A DNA stretch of 64,000 bases from Chrysaora quinquecirrha (GCA_014526335.1 JACTAT010000032.1:6388468-6452467); one strand, 5' to 3'; shown: positions 35,809-49,240, numbered from the stretch's first letter. Made by a program: numbers and translations. The notes: generated from the sequence alone by a model not told the origin.

Positions 35809-38433
35809 CAAGAATTAGAAAGCCGGTTCCATTCATTTTCAGTCGAAAATCACATAAATTGTACGTTAAGCATGTATCCAATGTTTCTTTGAGAAGTCTC
35901 GAGCTTTACTCACATGCAAATGTCTCTTTTTTATTGTTAAGACCACTGTATGTGCACTTAAAATCAAGGAACTATTAAGGAACTTTTGGAACTACAATTG
36001 CCTCAAAAGAGGCCCAAAAATAAGGAACTTTAAGAACTAGGCCTTGAGGTAGGTTCCTTATAACAAAAAAGCGTGTATCAGGCTTTTCAAAGCAATGCAT
36101 GTCTAAAAGTTTTTATATATTTTACTACCCATGTGTAGAGATTCTTTACGAAAAATCAACACTTATGTAGGGAAATTGGCGCTGAAAAAGTTACCCATTT
36201 GTCCATTTGGGCGGCACGCGTAGTATAACGAACAATGGAAGTACCCCCCGGCGCTGCGCCACTGCCTACTCTGGCTGTTTTGCAAGGATCCGAGGGTTTG
36301 ATGATTTTATTTACATACATGTATTCAGTGCAATTTTCCTTAGGCTTTTGCTGAGGCCAACTTCATTTGCTTTTAGCTTCTTGTTGAATTTTGGTGCAGT
36401 GAAGGACCGGATTCTTGTAAGTGTTTTTTATAAAGACAATAGTATGGTAAATAGATGAAACTCAGTTTGCAATTCCCAGCGCGGTGTTTCTTATTAGATT
36501 GTTCCACAAAACAGAGACAATGTATGTTCTTTATAAACTTGATAATAAATCACTTATTTCTAAACTTTCTAAACTAAAAAGTTTATTTATCAAATACAGT
36601 AATTGCTATTGACTTTGGTTAGGTAAAGTATAAATTTAGAAATAGATTGACTGCTTCACAAGCGTTTCCATCTGTGAGCGAACTCCAATTTTCTAACGTA
36701 ATATATATTTTGTGTAACAGTCTGCTACATTGAATTCAATAATAATTCTAACTAAATTCAACATGGATTAAGATACAGACACGGTGATACACTTTTTTTT
36801 TCAATAAGCAACTTGACTTTCGTCCAGCCCTCAAGAGTTGCTTAACATATCTAGGGTTTCAGCCGCCACAGAATGCCTGGTACCCCCTAAAGCCTCTTAT
36901 TTTGGCTCTTTTCTGGCTTCTCAATGTAACGGACAAGTTTGCAAGGATGTACAGTATAAGGAAAGCTATTTCACCAGAAATTTTAGCACAATCTCAGCCC
37001 TGGTTGCTTATTGAATGGTTGCTTATTAAAAAAAAAAGTGTATAGATAACTATTTTCTTTTCATACTTTTTCATACACTAAATACAAAAATATACAATAA
37101 TCCTGGACAAAATATATTGGAATAGCCAACCTAGTTTGCTATTATCTATGGAATCACCCTTCCCCAGACAACAATTTTGATTGAAACAAACGATGTCTTG
37201 CTTTACTACCAAAATTGTTTTGAGGGTAAATTGGGGCTTTCAAGCTATCGAAATAGAAAATCGTTAAAATAGGCTTTATTCCTCGGTAAGGGGCATTCTT
37301 CCGAATATTTTGTCCAAGATTCAAGATAAAATGGAAGAGATGTTAATCCACCCCTTAAAATTAAAAATTATGTTTTAACAAAGATCTAAATGCACTAAAT
37401 CTAGTTCACTTGAATATGAAATGTATTCACGAAATCTTAAGAATAACAAAGTATAGCATTTTAAACTTCGAATTTAACTGATAACCAGGATAGCAGAGAA
37501 ACCCTGTGAGACAGGGCCAGGGGCCAGGGGTAAGTTGAGACAGGGCCAGGGGCCAGGGGTAAGTCTCTGATTAAATCTTTGATTAAGTATATGCATGGCA
37601 AATTTCTGCAAAGTCTGCAAAATCGAGAAAATATGTTTAGGTTGTTGCACAGTTGTTGCACATACCAATCATTATAAATGAAGACTTTCCCAAGGCATCT
37701 GGGTTACCAAATAATTTGTAATAGAATGGAAAGTGTCCATTCAAGACCAAAGTGCCTCTCTTGATTAAAGTGTTTGTTTGCTTCTGTAAATGCATATTTC
37801 AAATGGAAATACACTCGTTTGCTAAAAATGCCCTTTTCACGTCAAAGTTTGTTGCATAGTACAGCATTCTGTAACAAGCAATGACGAATTATTTGTGTGT
37901 TACACCGTGGACGAGTTTCTAACAGCCTGGTACACTGATAATATACCTAGTCATTGAGTTATACGACAGCGAAAAATAGCGAGAACATCTGTGAACGTTT
38001 GTAAAATGTTTTTATCTGACCTAAGTGTAAACTTTAGAAAACACCGAACAATATATTGGTGCATCTCTATACGCATCTAGGTAAAAATGCCGCCTTTCTT
38101 AAAATTCGTTAGCAAAGTTGCAGCATGGAGGTCAGTGCAAAACAGAGGCTAAAACTTTAAGTTCAACTTAGCGTGAACACAGTAAAACAAAGCTCCTTAA
38201 CAGCAATTTTATTCAAGAACATTAAATACCCTGTTCGAAATGTTTGTCCCTTCAAATGCAAAGTTGGTTCTGGTACAAGATTTCGCACAGAGTATAGTAA
38301 AGTGCAAAGAAACGGGTGACTAGTTTTGTGGACTTTAATATATAGCAGGACCTTCTTGTGTTTACTGATGAAGATGAAAGTAAAAACATTGCTTCATAAA
38401 AAGAAAGGCTTAAGAAGGTTTTAATATGATCTG
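35809..38433. other. Stretch without a recognised gene
   Basis: AT-rich sequence with repeated AAGGAACT blocks at 35965-36060 and a third copy of the dispersed motif (36055-36078). A GC-rich 29-bp unit (GAGACAGGGCCAGGGGCCAG and GGGTAAGT) is repeated twice at 37508-37565. No convincing exon was seen on either strand. Confidence 0.5.
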
Positions 38434-38444
38434 GTGGCCCCTAG

Positions 38445-38866
38445 AGGCATTTGCTTCGCCAAATGCAGGGCAAAAAGACTAAATAAAGAGAAAGCAGATT
38501 TGGTTTTGGCAGCCTACAAGCAGCACATGATGCAGTCAAAGAAGAAGACGGTAAGTGACCTTTACGCAGGAAACAAGAAGGATAAGTGGGAAGTTGGACG
38601 GCTTCCCTACAGGAGTCTAAAGCTTTGTCAAGTAAAGAATGCTTTAGTTCTAATCATGGCCAGGACAAAAAATAACATTGTCAATGTCAAAGAATTAAAA
38701 AATATAATAAAAACAAAAAATATAAAAAGACACCGAGCGGAAAACAAATGAAGGAAATTGCCAAAGAACTTTTTAATTATAAATGTGAAAGAAAGGTGCC
38801 CCCAGCGGCTTCTGAACAAGATGTTAAACGAACTAAAAAAAGCCAAGGAGATTTATTAAAAGATTT
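38445..38866 (+). pseudogene. Kinesin-gene-related upstream exons, copy 1, frame-broken
   Basis: A first exon-like piece (KCRAKRLNKEKADLVLAAYK) ends at AAGACG|GTAAGT (38551). A second at about 38680-38850 reads NVKELKNIIKTKNIKRHRAE and then, in another frame, MKEIAKELFNYKCERKVPP. The second piece aligns with the basic exon at 47611-47783 (KDLKKRIKEKKYKKQ, LQELAQEIYGYKCRRKVP), so both derive from one ancestral exon. The link to kinesin is positional: both copies are followed downstream by a motor P-loop fragment. A frame shift near 38746 breaks this copy. Confidence 0.5.
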
Positions 38867-38867
38867 A

Positions 38868-41800
38868 TATATTATGTATATCATGTATGCTCCGTGTGGA
38901 AATGGCTTTGAAAAAGCGAGCACAGCTACCAAATAATAACTTTCTGATTAATTGATTAAGACTGAACCCGAGGAAGACTTGGAGGAAGAGCCCTTTGCGA
39001 ACGGTACGTATATATAATATTTGTTAAAAATGTATATATTATGTATATCTTGTATGCCTTGTGGAGAAATGGCTTTGAAAAAGCGAGCATAGCTACCAAA
39101 TAATAACTTTCTGATTAATTGATTAAGACTGTACCCGAGGAAGACTTGGAGGAAGAGCCCTTTGCGAACGGTACGTATATATAATATTTGTTAAAAATGT
39201 ATATATTATGTATATCATGTAGCTATGCTTCGTGTGGAAATGGCTTTGAAAAAGCGAGCATAGCTACCAAATAATAACTTTCTGATTAATTGATTAAGAC
39301 TGAACCCGAGGAAGACTTGGAGGAAGAGCCCTTTGCGAACGGTACGTATATATAATATTTGTTAAAAATGTATATATTATGTATATCATGTATGCTCCGT
39401 GTGGAAATGGCTTTGAAAAAGCGAGCACAGCTACCAAATAATAACTTTCCGATTAATTGATTAAGACTGAACCCGAGGAAGAGCTTGAAGGGCCGCCTTG
39501 TGCGAACGGTACGAATATATAATATTTATTTAAAAATGTATATATTATGTATATCTTGTATGCCTTGTGTGGAAATGGCTTTGAAAAAGCGAGCATAGCT
39601 ACCAAATAATAACTTTCTGATTAATTGATTAAGACTGAACCCGAGGAAGACTTGGAGGAAGAGCCCTTTGCGAACGGTACGTATATATAATATTTGTTAA
39701 AAATGTATATATCATGTATATCTTGTATGCCTTGTGGAGAAATGGCTTTGAAAAAGCGAGCACAGCTACCAAATAATAACTTTCTGATTAATTGATTAAG
39801 ACTGAACCCGAGGAAGACTTGGAGGAAGAGCCCTTTGCGAACGGTACGTATATATAATATTTGTTAAAAATGTATATATTATGTATATCATGTATGCTCC
39901 GTGTGGAAATGGCTTTGAAAAAGCGAGCACAGCTACCAAATAATAACTTTCTGATTAATTGATTAAGACTGAACCCGAGGAAGAGCTTGAAGGGCCGCCT
40001 TGTGCGAACGGTACGAATATATAATATTTATTTAAAAATGTATATATTATGTATATCTTGTATGCCTTGTGTGGAAATGGCTTTGAAAAAGCGAGCATAG
40101 CTACCAAATAATAACTTTCTGATTAATTGATTAAGACTGAACCCGAGGAAGAGCTTGAAGGGCCGCCTTGTGCGAACGGTACGAATATATAATATTTATT
40201 TAAAAATGTATATATTATGTATATCTTGTATGCCTTGTGTGGAAATGGCTTTGAAAAAGCGAGCATAGCTACCAAATAATAACTTTCTGATTAATTGATT
40301 AAGACTGAACCCGAGGAAGAGCTTGAAGGGCCGCCTTGTGCGAACGGTACGAATATATAATATTTATTTAAAAATGTATATATTATGTATATCTTGTATG
40401 CCTTGTGTGGAAATGGCTTTGAAAAAGCGAGCATAGCTACCAAATAATAACTTTCTGATTAATTGATTAAGACTGAACCCGAGGAAGACTTGGAGGAAGA
40501 GCCCTTTGCGAACGGTACGTATATATAATATTTGTTAAAAATGTATATATCATGTATATCTTGTATGCCTTGTGGAGAAATGGCTTTGAAAAAGCGAGCA
40601 CAGCTACCAAATAATAACTTTCTGATTACTTGATTAAGACTGAACCCGAGGAAGACTTGGAGGAAGAGCCCTTTGCGAACGGTACGTATATATAATATTT
40701 GTTAAAAATGTATATATTATGTATATCATGTATGCTCCGTGTGGAAATGGCTTTGAAAAAGCGAGCACAGCTACCAAATAATAACTTTCTGATTAATTGA
40801 TTAAGACTGAACCCGAGGAAGACTTGGAGGAAGAGCCCTTTGCGAACGGTACGTATATATAATATTTGTTAAAAATGTATATATTATGTATATCATGTAT
40901 GCTCCGTGTGGAAATGGCTTTGAAAAAGCGAGCACAGCTACCAAATAATAACTTTCTGATTAATTGATTAAGACTGAACCCGAGGAAGAGCTTGAAGGGC
41001 CGCCTTGTGCGAACGGTACGAATATATAATATTTATTTAAAAATGTATATATTATGTATATCTTGTATGCCTTGTGTGGAAATGGCTTTGAAAAAGCGAG
41101 CATAGCTACCAAATAATAACTTTCTGATTAATTGATTAAGACTGAACCCGAGGAAGACTTGGAGGAAGAGCCCTTTGCGAACGGTACGTATATATAATAT
41201 TTGTTAAAAATGTATATATTATGTATATCTTGTATGCCTTGTGGAGAAATGGCTTTGAAAAAGCGAGCATAGCTACCAAATAATAACTTTCTGATTAATT
41301 GATTAAGACTGAACCCGAGGAAGACTTGGAGGAAGAGCCCTTTGCGAACGGTACGTATATATAATATTTGTTAAAAATGTATATATTATGTATATCTTGT
41401 ATGCCTTGTGGAGAAATGGCTTTGAAAAAGCGAGCATAGCTACCAAATAATAACTTTCTGATTAATTGATTAAGACTGAACCCGAGGAAGACTTGGAGGA
41501 AGAGCCCTTTGCGAACGGTACGTATATATAATATTTGTTAAAAATGTATATATTATGTATATCATGTATGCCTTGTGGAGAAATGGCTTTGAAAAAGCGA
41601 GCACAGCTACCAAATAATAACTTTCTGATTAATTGATCAAGACTGAACCCGAGGAAGAGTTGCAGGAAGAGCCCTTTGCGAACGGTACGTATATATAATA
41701 TTTGTTAAAAATGTATATATTATGTATATCTTGTATGCCTTGTGGAGAAATGGCTTTGAAAAAGTGAGCATAGCTACCAAATAATAACTTTCTGATTAAT

Positions 41801-44800
41801 TGATCAAGACTGAACCCGAGGAAGAGTTGCAGGAAGAGCCCTTTGCGAACGGTACGTATATATAATATTTGTTAAAAATGTATATATTATGTATATCATG
41901 TATGCCTTGTGGAGAAATGGCTTTGAAAAAGTGAGCATAGCTACCAAATAATAACTTTCTGATTAATTGATCAAGACTGAACCCGAGGAAGAGTTGCAGG
42001 AAGAGCCTTGTGCGAACGGTACGAATATATAATATTTGTTAAAAAATGTATATATTATGTATATCTTGTATGCCTTGTGTGGAAATGGCTTTGAAAAAGC
42101 GAGCATAGCTACCAAATAATAACTTTCCAATTAATTGATTTAGACTGAACCCGAGGAAGAGCTCGAAGGGCCGCCTTGTGCGAACGGTACGAATATATAA
42201 TATTTATTAAAATGTATATATTATGTATATCTTGTATGCCTTGTGGAAATGGCTTTGAAAAAGCGAGCATAGCTACCAAATAATAACTTTCCAATTAATT
42301 GATTTAGACTGAACCCGAGGAAGAGCTCGAAGGGCCGCCTTGTGCGAACGGTACGAATATATAATATTTATTAAAAATGTATATATTATGTATATCTTGT
42401 ATGCCTTGTGTGGAAATGGCTTTGAAAAAGCGAGCATAGCTACCAAATAATAACTTTCCAATTAATTGATTTAGACTGAACCCGAGGAAGAGCTCGAAGG
42501 GCCGCCTTGTGCGAACGGTACGAATATATAATATTTGTTAAAAAATGTATATATTATGTATATCTTGTATGCCTTGTGTGGAAATGGCTTTGAAAAAGCG
42601 AGCACAGCTACCAAATAATAACTTTCCGATTAATTGATTAAGACTGAACCCGAGGAAGAGCTTGAAGGGCCGCCTTGTGCGAACGGTACGAATATATAAT
42701 ATTTATTTAAAAATGTATATATTATGTATATCATGTATGCTCCGTGTGGAAATGGCTTTGAAAAAGCGAGCACAGCTACCAAATAATAACTTTCTGATTA
42801 ATTGATCAAGACTGAACCCGAGGAAGAGTTGCAGGAAGAGCCTTGTGCGAACGGTACGTATATATAATATTTGTTAAAAATGTATATATTATGTATATCA
42901 TGTATGCTCCGTGTGGAAATGGCTTTGAAAAAGCGAGCACAGCTACCAAATAATAACTTTCTGATTAATTGATCAAGACTGAACCCGAGGAAGAGTTGCA
43001 GGAAGAGCCTTGTGCGAACGGTACGTATATATAATATTTGTTAAAAATGTATATATTATGTATATCATGTATGCTCCGTGTGGAAATGGCTTTGAAAAAG
43101 TGAGCATAGCTACCAAATAATAACTTTCTGATTAATTGATCAAGACTGAACCCGAGGAAGAGTTGCAGGAAGAGCCTTGTGCGAACGGTACGAATATATA
43201 ATATTTATTTAAAAATGTATATATTATGTATATCATGTATGCTCCGTGTGGAAATGGCTTTGAAAAAGTGAGCATAGCTACCAAATAATAACTTTCTGAT
43301 TAATTGATCAAGACTGAACCCGAGGAAGAGTTGCAGGAAGAGCCTTGTGCGAACGGTACGTATATATAATATTTATTTAAAAATGTATATATTATGTATA
43401 TCATGTATGCTCCGTGTGGAAATGGCTTTGAAAAAGCGAGCACAGCTACCAAATAATAACTTTCTGATTAATTGATTAAGACTGAACCCGAGGAAGACTT
43501 GGGGGAAGAGCCCTTTGCGAACGGTACGTATATATAATATTTGTTAAAAATGTATATATTATGTATATCATGTATGCTCCGTGTGGAAATGGCTTTGAAA
43601 AAGCGAGCACAGCTACCAAATAATAACTTTCTGATTAATTGATTAAGACTGAACCCGAGGAAGACTTGGAGGAAGAGCCCTTTGCGAACGGTACGTATAT
43701 ATAATATTTGTTAAAAATGTATATATTATGTATATCATGTATGCTCCGTGTGGAAATGGCTTTGAAAAAGCGAGCACAGCTACCAAATAATAACTTTCTG
43801 ATTAATTGATTAAGACTGAACCCGAGGAAGACTTGGAGGAAGAGCACTTTGCGAACGGTACGTATATATAATATTTGTTAAAAATGTATATATTATGTAT
43901 ATCATGTATGCCTTGTGGAGAAATGGCTTTGAAAAAGTGAGCATAGCTACCAAATAATAACTTTCTGATTAATTGATCAAGACTGAACCCGAGGAAGAGT
44001 TGCAGGAAGAGCCTTGTGCGAACGGTACGAATATATAATATTTATTTAAAAATGTATATATTATGTATATCATGTATGCTCCGTGTGGAAATGGCTTTGA
44101 AAAAGCGAGCACAGCTACCAAATAATAACTTTCTGATTAATTGATTAAGACTGAACCCGAGGAAGAGTTGCAGGAAGAGCCTTGTGCGAACGGTACGAAT
44201 ATATAATATTTGTTAAAAAATGTATATATTATGTATATCTTGTATGCCTTGTGTGGAAATGGCTTTGAAAAAGCGAGCATAGCTACCAAATAATAACTTT
44301 CTGATTAATTGATTAAGACTGAACCCGAGGAAGACTAGGAGGAAGAGCCCTTTGCGAACGGTACGTATATATAATATTTGTTAAAAATGTATATATTATG
44401 TATATCATGTATGCTCCGTGTGGAAATGGCTTTGAAAAAGCGAGCATAGCTACCAAATAATAACTTTCCAATTAATTGATTTAGACTGAACCCGAGGAAG
44501 AGCTCGAAGGGCCGCCTTGTGCGAACGGTACGAATATATAATATTTATTAAAAATGTATATATTATGTATATCTTGTATGCCTTGTGTGGAAATGGCTTT
44601 GAAAAAGCGAGCATAGCTACCAAATAATAACTTTCCAATTAATTGATTTAGACTGAACCCGAGGAAGAGCTCGAAGGGCCGCCTTGTGCGAACGGTACGA
44701 ATATATAATATTTATTAAAAATGTATATATTATGTATATCATGTATGCTCCGTGTGGAAATGGCTTTGAAAAAGTGAGCATAGCTACCAAATAATAACTT

Positions 44801-46200
44801 TCTGATTAATTGATCAAGACTGAACCCGAGGAAGAGTTGCAGGAAGAGCCTTGTGCGAACGGTACGTATATATAATATTTATTTAAAAATGTATATATTA
44901 TGTATATCATGTATGCTCCGTGTGGAAATGGCTTTGAAAAAGCGAGCACAGCTACCAAATAATAACTTTCTGATTAATTGATTAAGACTGAACCCGAGGA
45001 AGACTTGGGGGAAGAGCCCTTTGCGAACGGTACGTATATATAATATTTGTTAAAAATGTATATATTATGTATATCATGTATGCTCCGTGTGGAAATGGCT
45101 TTGAAAAAGCGAGCACAGCTACCAAATAATAACTTTCTGATTAATTGATTAAGACTGAACCCGAGGAAGACTTGGAGGAAGAGCCCTTTGCGAACGGTAC
45201 GTATATATAATATTTGTTAAAAATGTATATATTATGTATATCATGTATGCTCCGTGTGGAAATGGCTTTGAAAAAGCGAGCATAGCTACCAAATAATAAC
45301 TTTCTGATTAATTGATTAAGACTGAACCCGAGGAAGACTTGGAGGAAGAGCACTTTGCGAACGGTACGTATATATAATATTTGTTAAAAATGTATATATT
45401 ATGTATATCATGTATGCTCCGTGTGGAAATGGCTTTGAAAAAGCGAGCACAGCTACCAAATAATAACTTTCTGATTAATTGATTAAGACTGAACCCGAGG
45501 AAGACTTGGAGGAAGAGCACTTTGCGAACGGTACGTATATATAATATTTGTTAAAAATGTGTATATTATGTATATCATGTATGCTCCGTGTGGAAATGGC
45601 TTTGAAAAAGCGAGCACAGCTACCAAATAATAACTTTCTGATTAATTGATTAAGACTGAACCCGAGGAAGACTTGGAGGAAGAGCCCTTTGCGAACGGTA
45701 CGTATATATAATATTTGTTAAAAATGTATATATTATGTATATCATGTATGCTCCGTGTGGAAATGGCTTTGAAAAAGTGAGCATAGCTACCAAATAATAA
45801 CTTTCTGATTAATTGATTAAGACTGAACCCGAGGAAGACTTGGAGGAAGAGCCCTTTGCGAACGGTACGTATATATAATATTTATTAAAAAATGTATATA
45901 TTATGTATATCTTGTATGTCTTGTGTGGAAATGGCTTTGAAAAAGCGAGCATAGCTACCAAATAATAACTTTCTGATTAATTGATTAAGACTGAACCCGA
46001 GGAAGAGCTCGAAGGGCCGCCTTGTGCGAACGGTACGTATATATAATATTTATTAAAAAATGTATATATTATGTATAACTTGTATGCCTTGTGGAGAAAT
46101 GGCTTTGAAAAAGCGAGCATAGCTATCAAATAATAACTTTCCAATTAATTGATGTAGATTGAACCTGAGGAAGTGCTTGAAGTGCGAACGGTATGTATAT
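38868..46200 (+). repeat. 167-bp tandem array, about 44 units, each containing a 43-bp mini-exon-like core
   Basis: The unit contains GGAAATGGCTTTGAAAAAGC, CTACCAAATAATAACTTTCT, GATTAATTGATTAAG, the core, and GTACGTATATATAATATTTG. The core is bounded by AAG on the left and GTACGT or GTACGA on the right, so it resembles an exon with splice sites, always 43 bp. Three main core types alternate in blocks. They read TEPEEDLEEEPFANG, TEPEEELEGPPCANG and TEPEEELQEEPCANG; differences are concentrated in the core while flanks are nearly constant. One copy has a stop (44333). Units end in a degenerate copy near 46155. Long minus-strand frames through the array are repeat shadows. Confidence 0.9.
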
Positions 46201-46224
46201 ATAATATTTATTAAAAAATTTGCA

Positions 46225-46325
46225 TATGTTATAAATATGTTAAAGAGAAAAGGTCCCAGAACTGATCCCTGTGGAACACCAATCTGAAAGAACCGAAGGC
46301 TCAATTTATGGCTCCGCTCCATAGC
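46225..46325 (-). mobile_element. Fragment of a non-LTR retrotransposon reverse transcriptase
   Basis: The minus strand reads IGVPQGSVLGPFLFNIFIT, the conserved catalytic-domain block common to LINE reverse transcriptases (consensus PQGSVLGPLLF). Only about 100 bp survive, joined directly to the end of the 167-bp array. The upstream half reads MERSHKLSLRFFQ and is less certain. Confidence 0.7.
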
Positions 46326-46410
46326 TTTATCATATGTTTCCTCTAAAATCTTTTTTTTTACTTTTCAGGGCAATTTTAGCGTGATCAAATCACATGATGA
46401 CTGGTTTTAG

Positions 46411-46587
46411 ACACCGCTAGAGGACCTAAAGAGTACTCATATACATGTATGCATCTCTGCATACGGCCAGACAGGAAGTGGTAAAACATATACAGTAATT
46501 GGAAACAAAGACAAAAAAGTTCCAGGAACTGCGCCAAGAGCTTTTGACTCTGTTTTCGCGATTTTAAAGTTTATGGAACTCAGTTAG
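46411..46587 (+). pseudogene. Kinesin motor-domain fragment, copy 1 (P-loop exon)
   Basis: The frame reads VCISAYGQTGSGKTYTVIGN and then VPGTAPRAFDSVFAI. AYGQTGSGKTYT is the kinesin ATP-binding P-loop, and the Pro-rich PRAF block matches the following helix of the motor. A stop lies directly upstream (46408) in a segment that follows a TTTTCAG acceptor (GNFSVIKSHDDWF), and a stop lies at 46585. The rest of the motor (switch I, switch II) was not found. This looks like one exon of a broken gene. Closest resemblance is to C-terminal (kinesin-14) motors, but that is a guess from a short stretch. Confidence 0.7.
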
Positions 46588-47610
46588 TTGCCGAAGACCT
46601 TACAAATATGCAGATCAATCAAGATAAAAGAACTAGTTACAACTCTTAGCCCGCTAACTGTAGTGATCTTTATTCATCATTGAAAAAGCAACAGCAAGAA
46701 ATCTAATATCTTTCTGTCTCACATCTTTTCAGTGAAAGATAACACCACACACACCAACAAGCATTATAACTATTTCATATTTTTTTAGCATTTATATTGC
46801 TCTGTTACGCAGAAATAATCAATTTTAATTATATTTATACTTTTATTGATTGGAAAATTATATAGATTATTTTTTACTTTCAAGGTTGTAACGCAAAGAT
46901 GTAAACATTGCCCCCACAGAATACGATTCTGATGAAACATTCATGTCGTAAGTTAAAAGTTAAACTTGGAACTAACAATAGTCAAACAAACTCCTCTATA
47001 GTAATTCTATTCAAGAAATTTTGAAATAAAAGAGTGTATAGCAACCCTTATTTATACTTATTTACAAGGGACATTTCACTCTTTCAAAACAGCGTATGAG
47101 ATTTCCATCAAAGCAAAAAGATTTCCATTAAAAAAATAGGATTTCTAGCAACGGTGCACAGGATTTGCAATAAGTGAAATGCCCTTAACTTAACTGAATA
47201 GGTCATGTCAACCCCTTGTTCAATCTGCTCACACAAGCCTGACAAGATATCTCAGTTTTAACGATGTCATTTTACATGATTCCTTGGAAGATGCATAAAT
47301 CGTGCGAATACTAAAAATAATACTAAAAGCGAAATAGTAATGGATGGGAGAGGGTACAAAAATCTGATGAAGGTCATCCGAGGCCATCCGAGCCCTAAAA
47401 AAAAGAAGCAGAGCCATGTCCCCTTCAATAATTAAAACTTGCACAATGTGGATCTGCACGTTCGCTTGAGGATTATTAGAGAAACCATGTCCAAGTTACT
47501 TACTTACATACTGTACATACTTATTTATTTATCTATTTGTCTATTCACTTATTTGTTTATTTATTTATCTATTTATATGTGTATATGCACCAATCTTTTA
47601 AATTTTGAAG
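46588..47610. other. Stretch without a recognised gene
   Basis: AT-rich sequence between two kinesin-related units. ATTTA/CTATTTATTTAT-type low-complexity sequence occupies 47510-47580. No further motor exon was recognised here. Confidence 0.45.
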
Positions 47611-47783
47611 TTGACTTGAAAGATTTAAAAAAAAGAATTAAAGAAAAAAAATATAAAAAACAGATGCCAAGTAGAAAACAGCTCCAAGAATTGGCGCAGG
47701 AAATTTATGGATATAAATGCCGAAGAAAAGTCCCAGTGAAGTTAACAAATCTAATGTACAACAAATTGCTGAAATCGAAGAAG
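47611..47783 (+). pseudogene. Basic exon of the kinesin-related gene, copy 2 (best preserved)
   Basis: The exon-like segment reads VDLKDLKKRIKEKKYKKQMP and continues RKQLQELAQEIYGYKCRRKV, ending LMYNKLLKSKK before AAG|GTACCT. It is open throughout. The Lys/Arg-rich composition suggests a charged, perhaps microtubule- or nucleic-acid-binding segment, which is only inference. It is the apparent founder of the 254-bp array immediately downstream. Confidence 0.5.
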
Positions 47784-49240
47784 GTACCTATATTCTCTTG
47801 TTTCCATTTTATATTATCAACTTACAGTTCTGGGTATTTGCACTAATCTTTTCAATTTTGAAGTTGACTTGGAAGATTTAAAAAACGAATAAAAGAAAAA
47901 AAAATATGGAAAAGATATGCCAAGTAGAAAACAGCTCCAGGAATTGGCACAAGAAATTTACGGTTTTAAATGATGACGAAAGGTGCCCCTGAAACTAACA
48001 AACATGATGTACAACAAATTGTGGAAATCCAACAAGGTACCTATATTCTCTTGTTTCCATTTTATATTATCAACTTACAGTACTTTGTGTTTGCACCAAT
48101 CCTTTAAATTTTGAAGTTGACTTGAAAGATTTAAAAAAACGAATAAAAGAAAAAAAAATATGGAAAAGATATGCCAAGTAGAAAACAGCTCCAGGAATTG
48201 GCACAAGAAATTTACGGTTTTAAATGATGACGAAAGGTGCCCCTGAAACTAACAAACATGATGTACAACAAATTGTGGAAATCCAACAAGGTACCTATAT
48301 TCTCTTGTTTCCATTTTATATTATCAACTTACAGTACTTTGTGTTTGCACCAATCCTTTAAATTTTGAAGTTGACTTGAAAGATTTAAAAAAACGAATAA
48401 AAGAAAAAAAAATATGGAAAAGATATGCCAAGTAGAAAACAGCTCCAGGAATTGGCACAAGAAATTTACGGTTTTAAATGATGACGAAAGGTGCCCCTGA
48501 AACTAACAAACATGATGTACAACAAATTGTGGAAATCCAACAAGGTACCTATATTCTCTTGTTTCCATTTTATATTATCAACTTACAGTACTTTGTGTTT
48601 GCACCAATCCTTTAAATTTTGAAGTTGACTTGAAAGATTTAAAAAAACGAATAAAAGAAAAAAAAATATGGAAAAGATATGCCAAGTAGAAAACAGCTCC
48701 AGGAATTGGCACAAGAAATTTACGGTTTTAAATGATGACGAAAGGTGCCCCTGAAACTAACAAACATGATGTACAACAAATTGTGGAAATCCAACAAGGT
48801 ACCTATATTCTCTTGTTTCCATTTTATATTATCAACTTACAGTACTTTGTGTTTGCACCAATCCTTTAAATTTTGAAGTTGACTTGAAAGATTTAAAAAA
48901 CGAATAAAAGAAAAAAATATGGAAAAGATATGCCAAGTAGAAAACAGCTCCAGGAATTGGCACAAGAAATTTACGGTTTTAAATGATGACGAAAGGTGCC
49001 CCTGAAACTAACAAACATGATGTACAACAAATTGTGGAAATCCAACAAGGTACCTATATTCTCTTGTTTCCATTTTATATTATCAACTTACAGTACTTTG
49101 TGTTTGCACCAATCCTTTAAATTTTGAAGTTGACTTGAAAGATTTAAAAAAACGAATAAAAGAAAAAAAAATATGGAAAAGATATGCCAAGTAGAAAACA
49201 GCTCCAGGAATTGGCACAAGAAATTTACGGTTTTAAATGC
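47784..49240 (+). repeat. 254-bp tandem array of the basic exon plus intron, about six units
   Basis: Each unit carries the exon VDLKDLKKRIKEKK..YNKLWKSN, the donor AAG|GTACCTATATTC and an intron ending CAATCCTTTAAATTTTGAAG. Five consecutive copies carry the same double stop TGATGA inside the exon, at 47971, 48225, 48479, 48733 and 48984. The spacing is 251-254 bp. The copies are nearly identical, so the nonsense change was present before amplification. Confidence 0.9.

Noticed and set aside
24099..35818. Open reading frames of over 3,600 codons in all three plus frames
   Set aside because: They arise because a 9-bp unit without stops stays open in every frame; the deduced Val-Thr-Leu, Ser-Pro-Leu and His-Pro-Cys repeats follow from the satellite, and splice-like signals at both sides suggest an intron.
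42109..45520. Several similar 60-70 codon minus-strand frames
   Set aside because: They span the 167-bp array unit on the strand opposite to the exon-like core and repeat with the unit.
38868..46200. A CRISPR array
   Set aside because: The units are 167 bp tandem copies without unique spacers, in an intron-containing animal genome.
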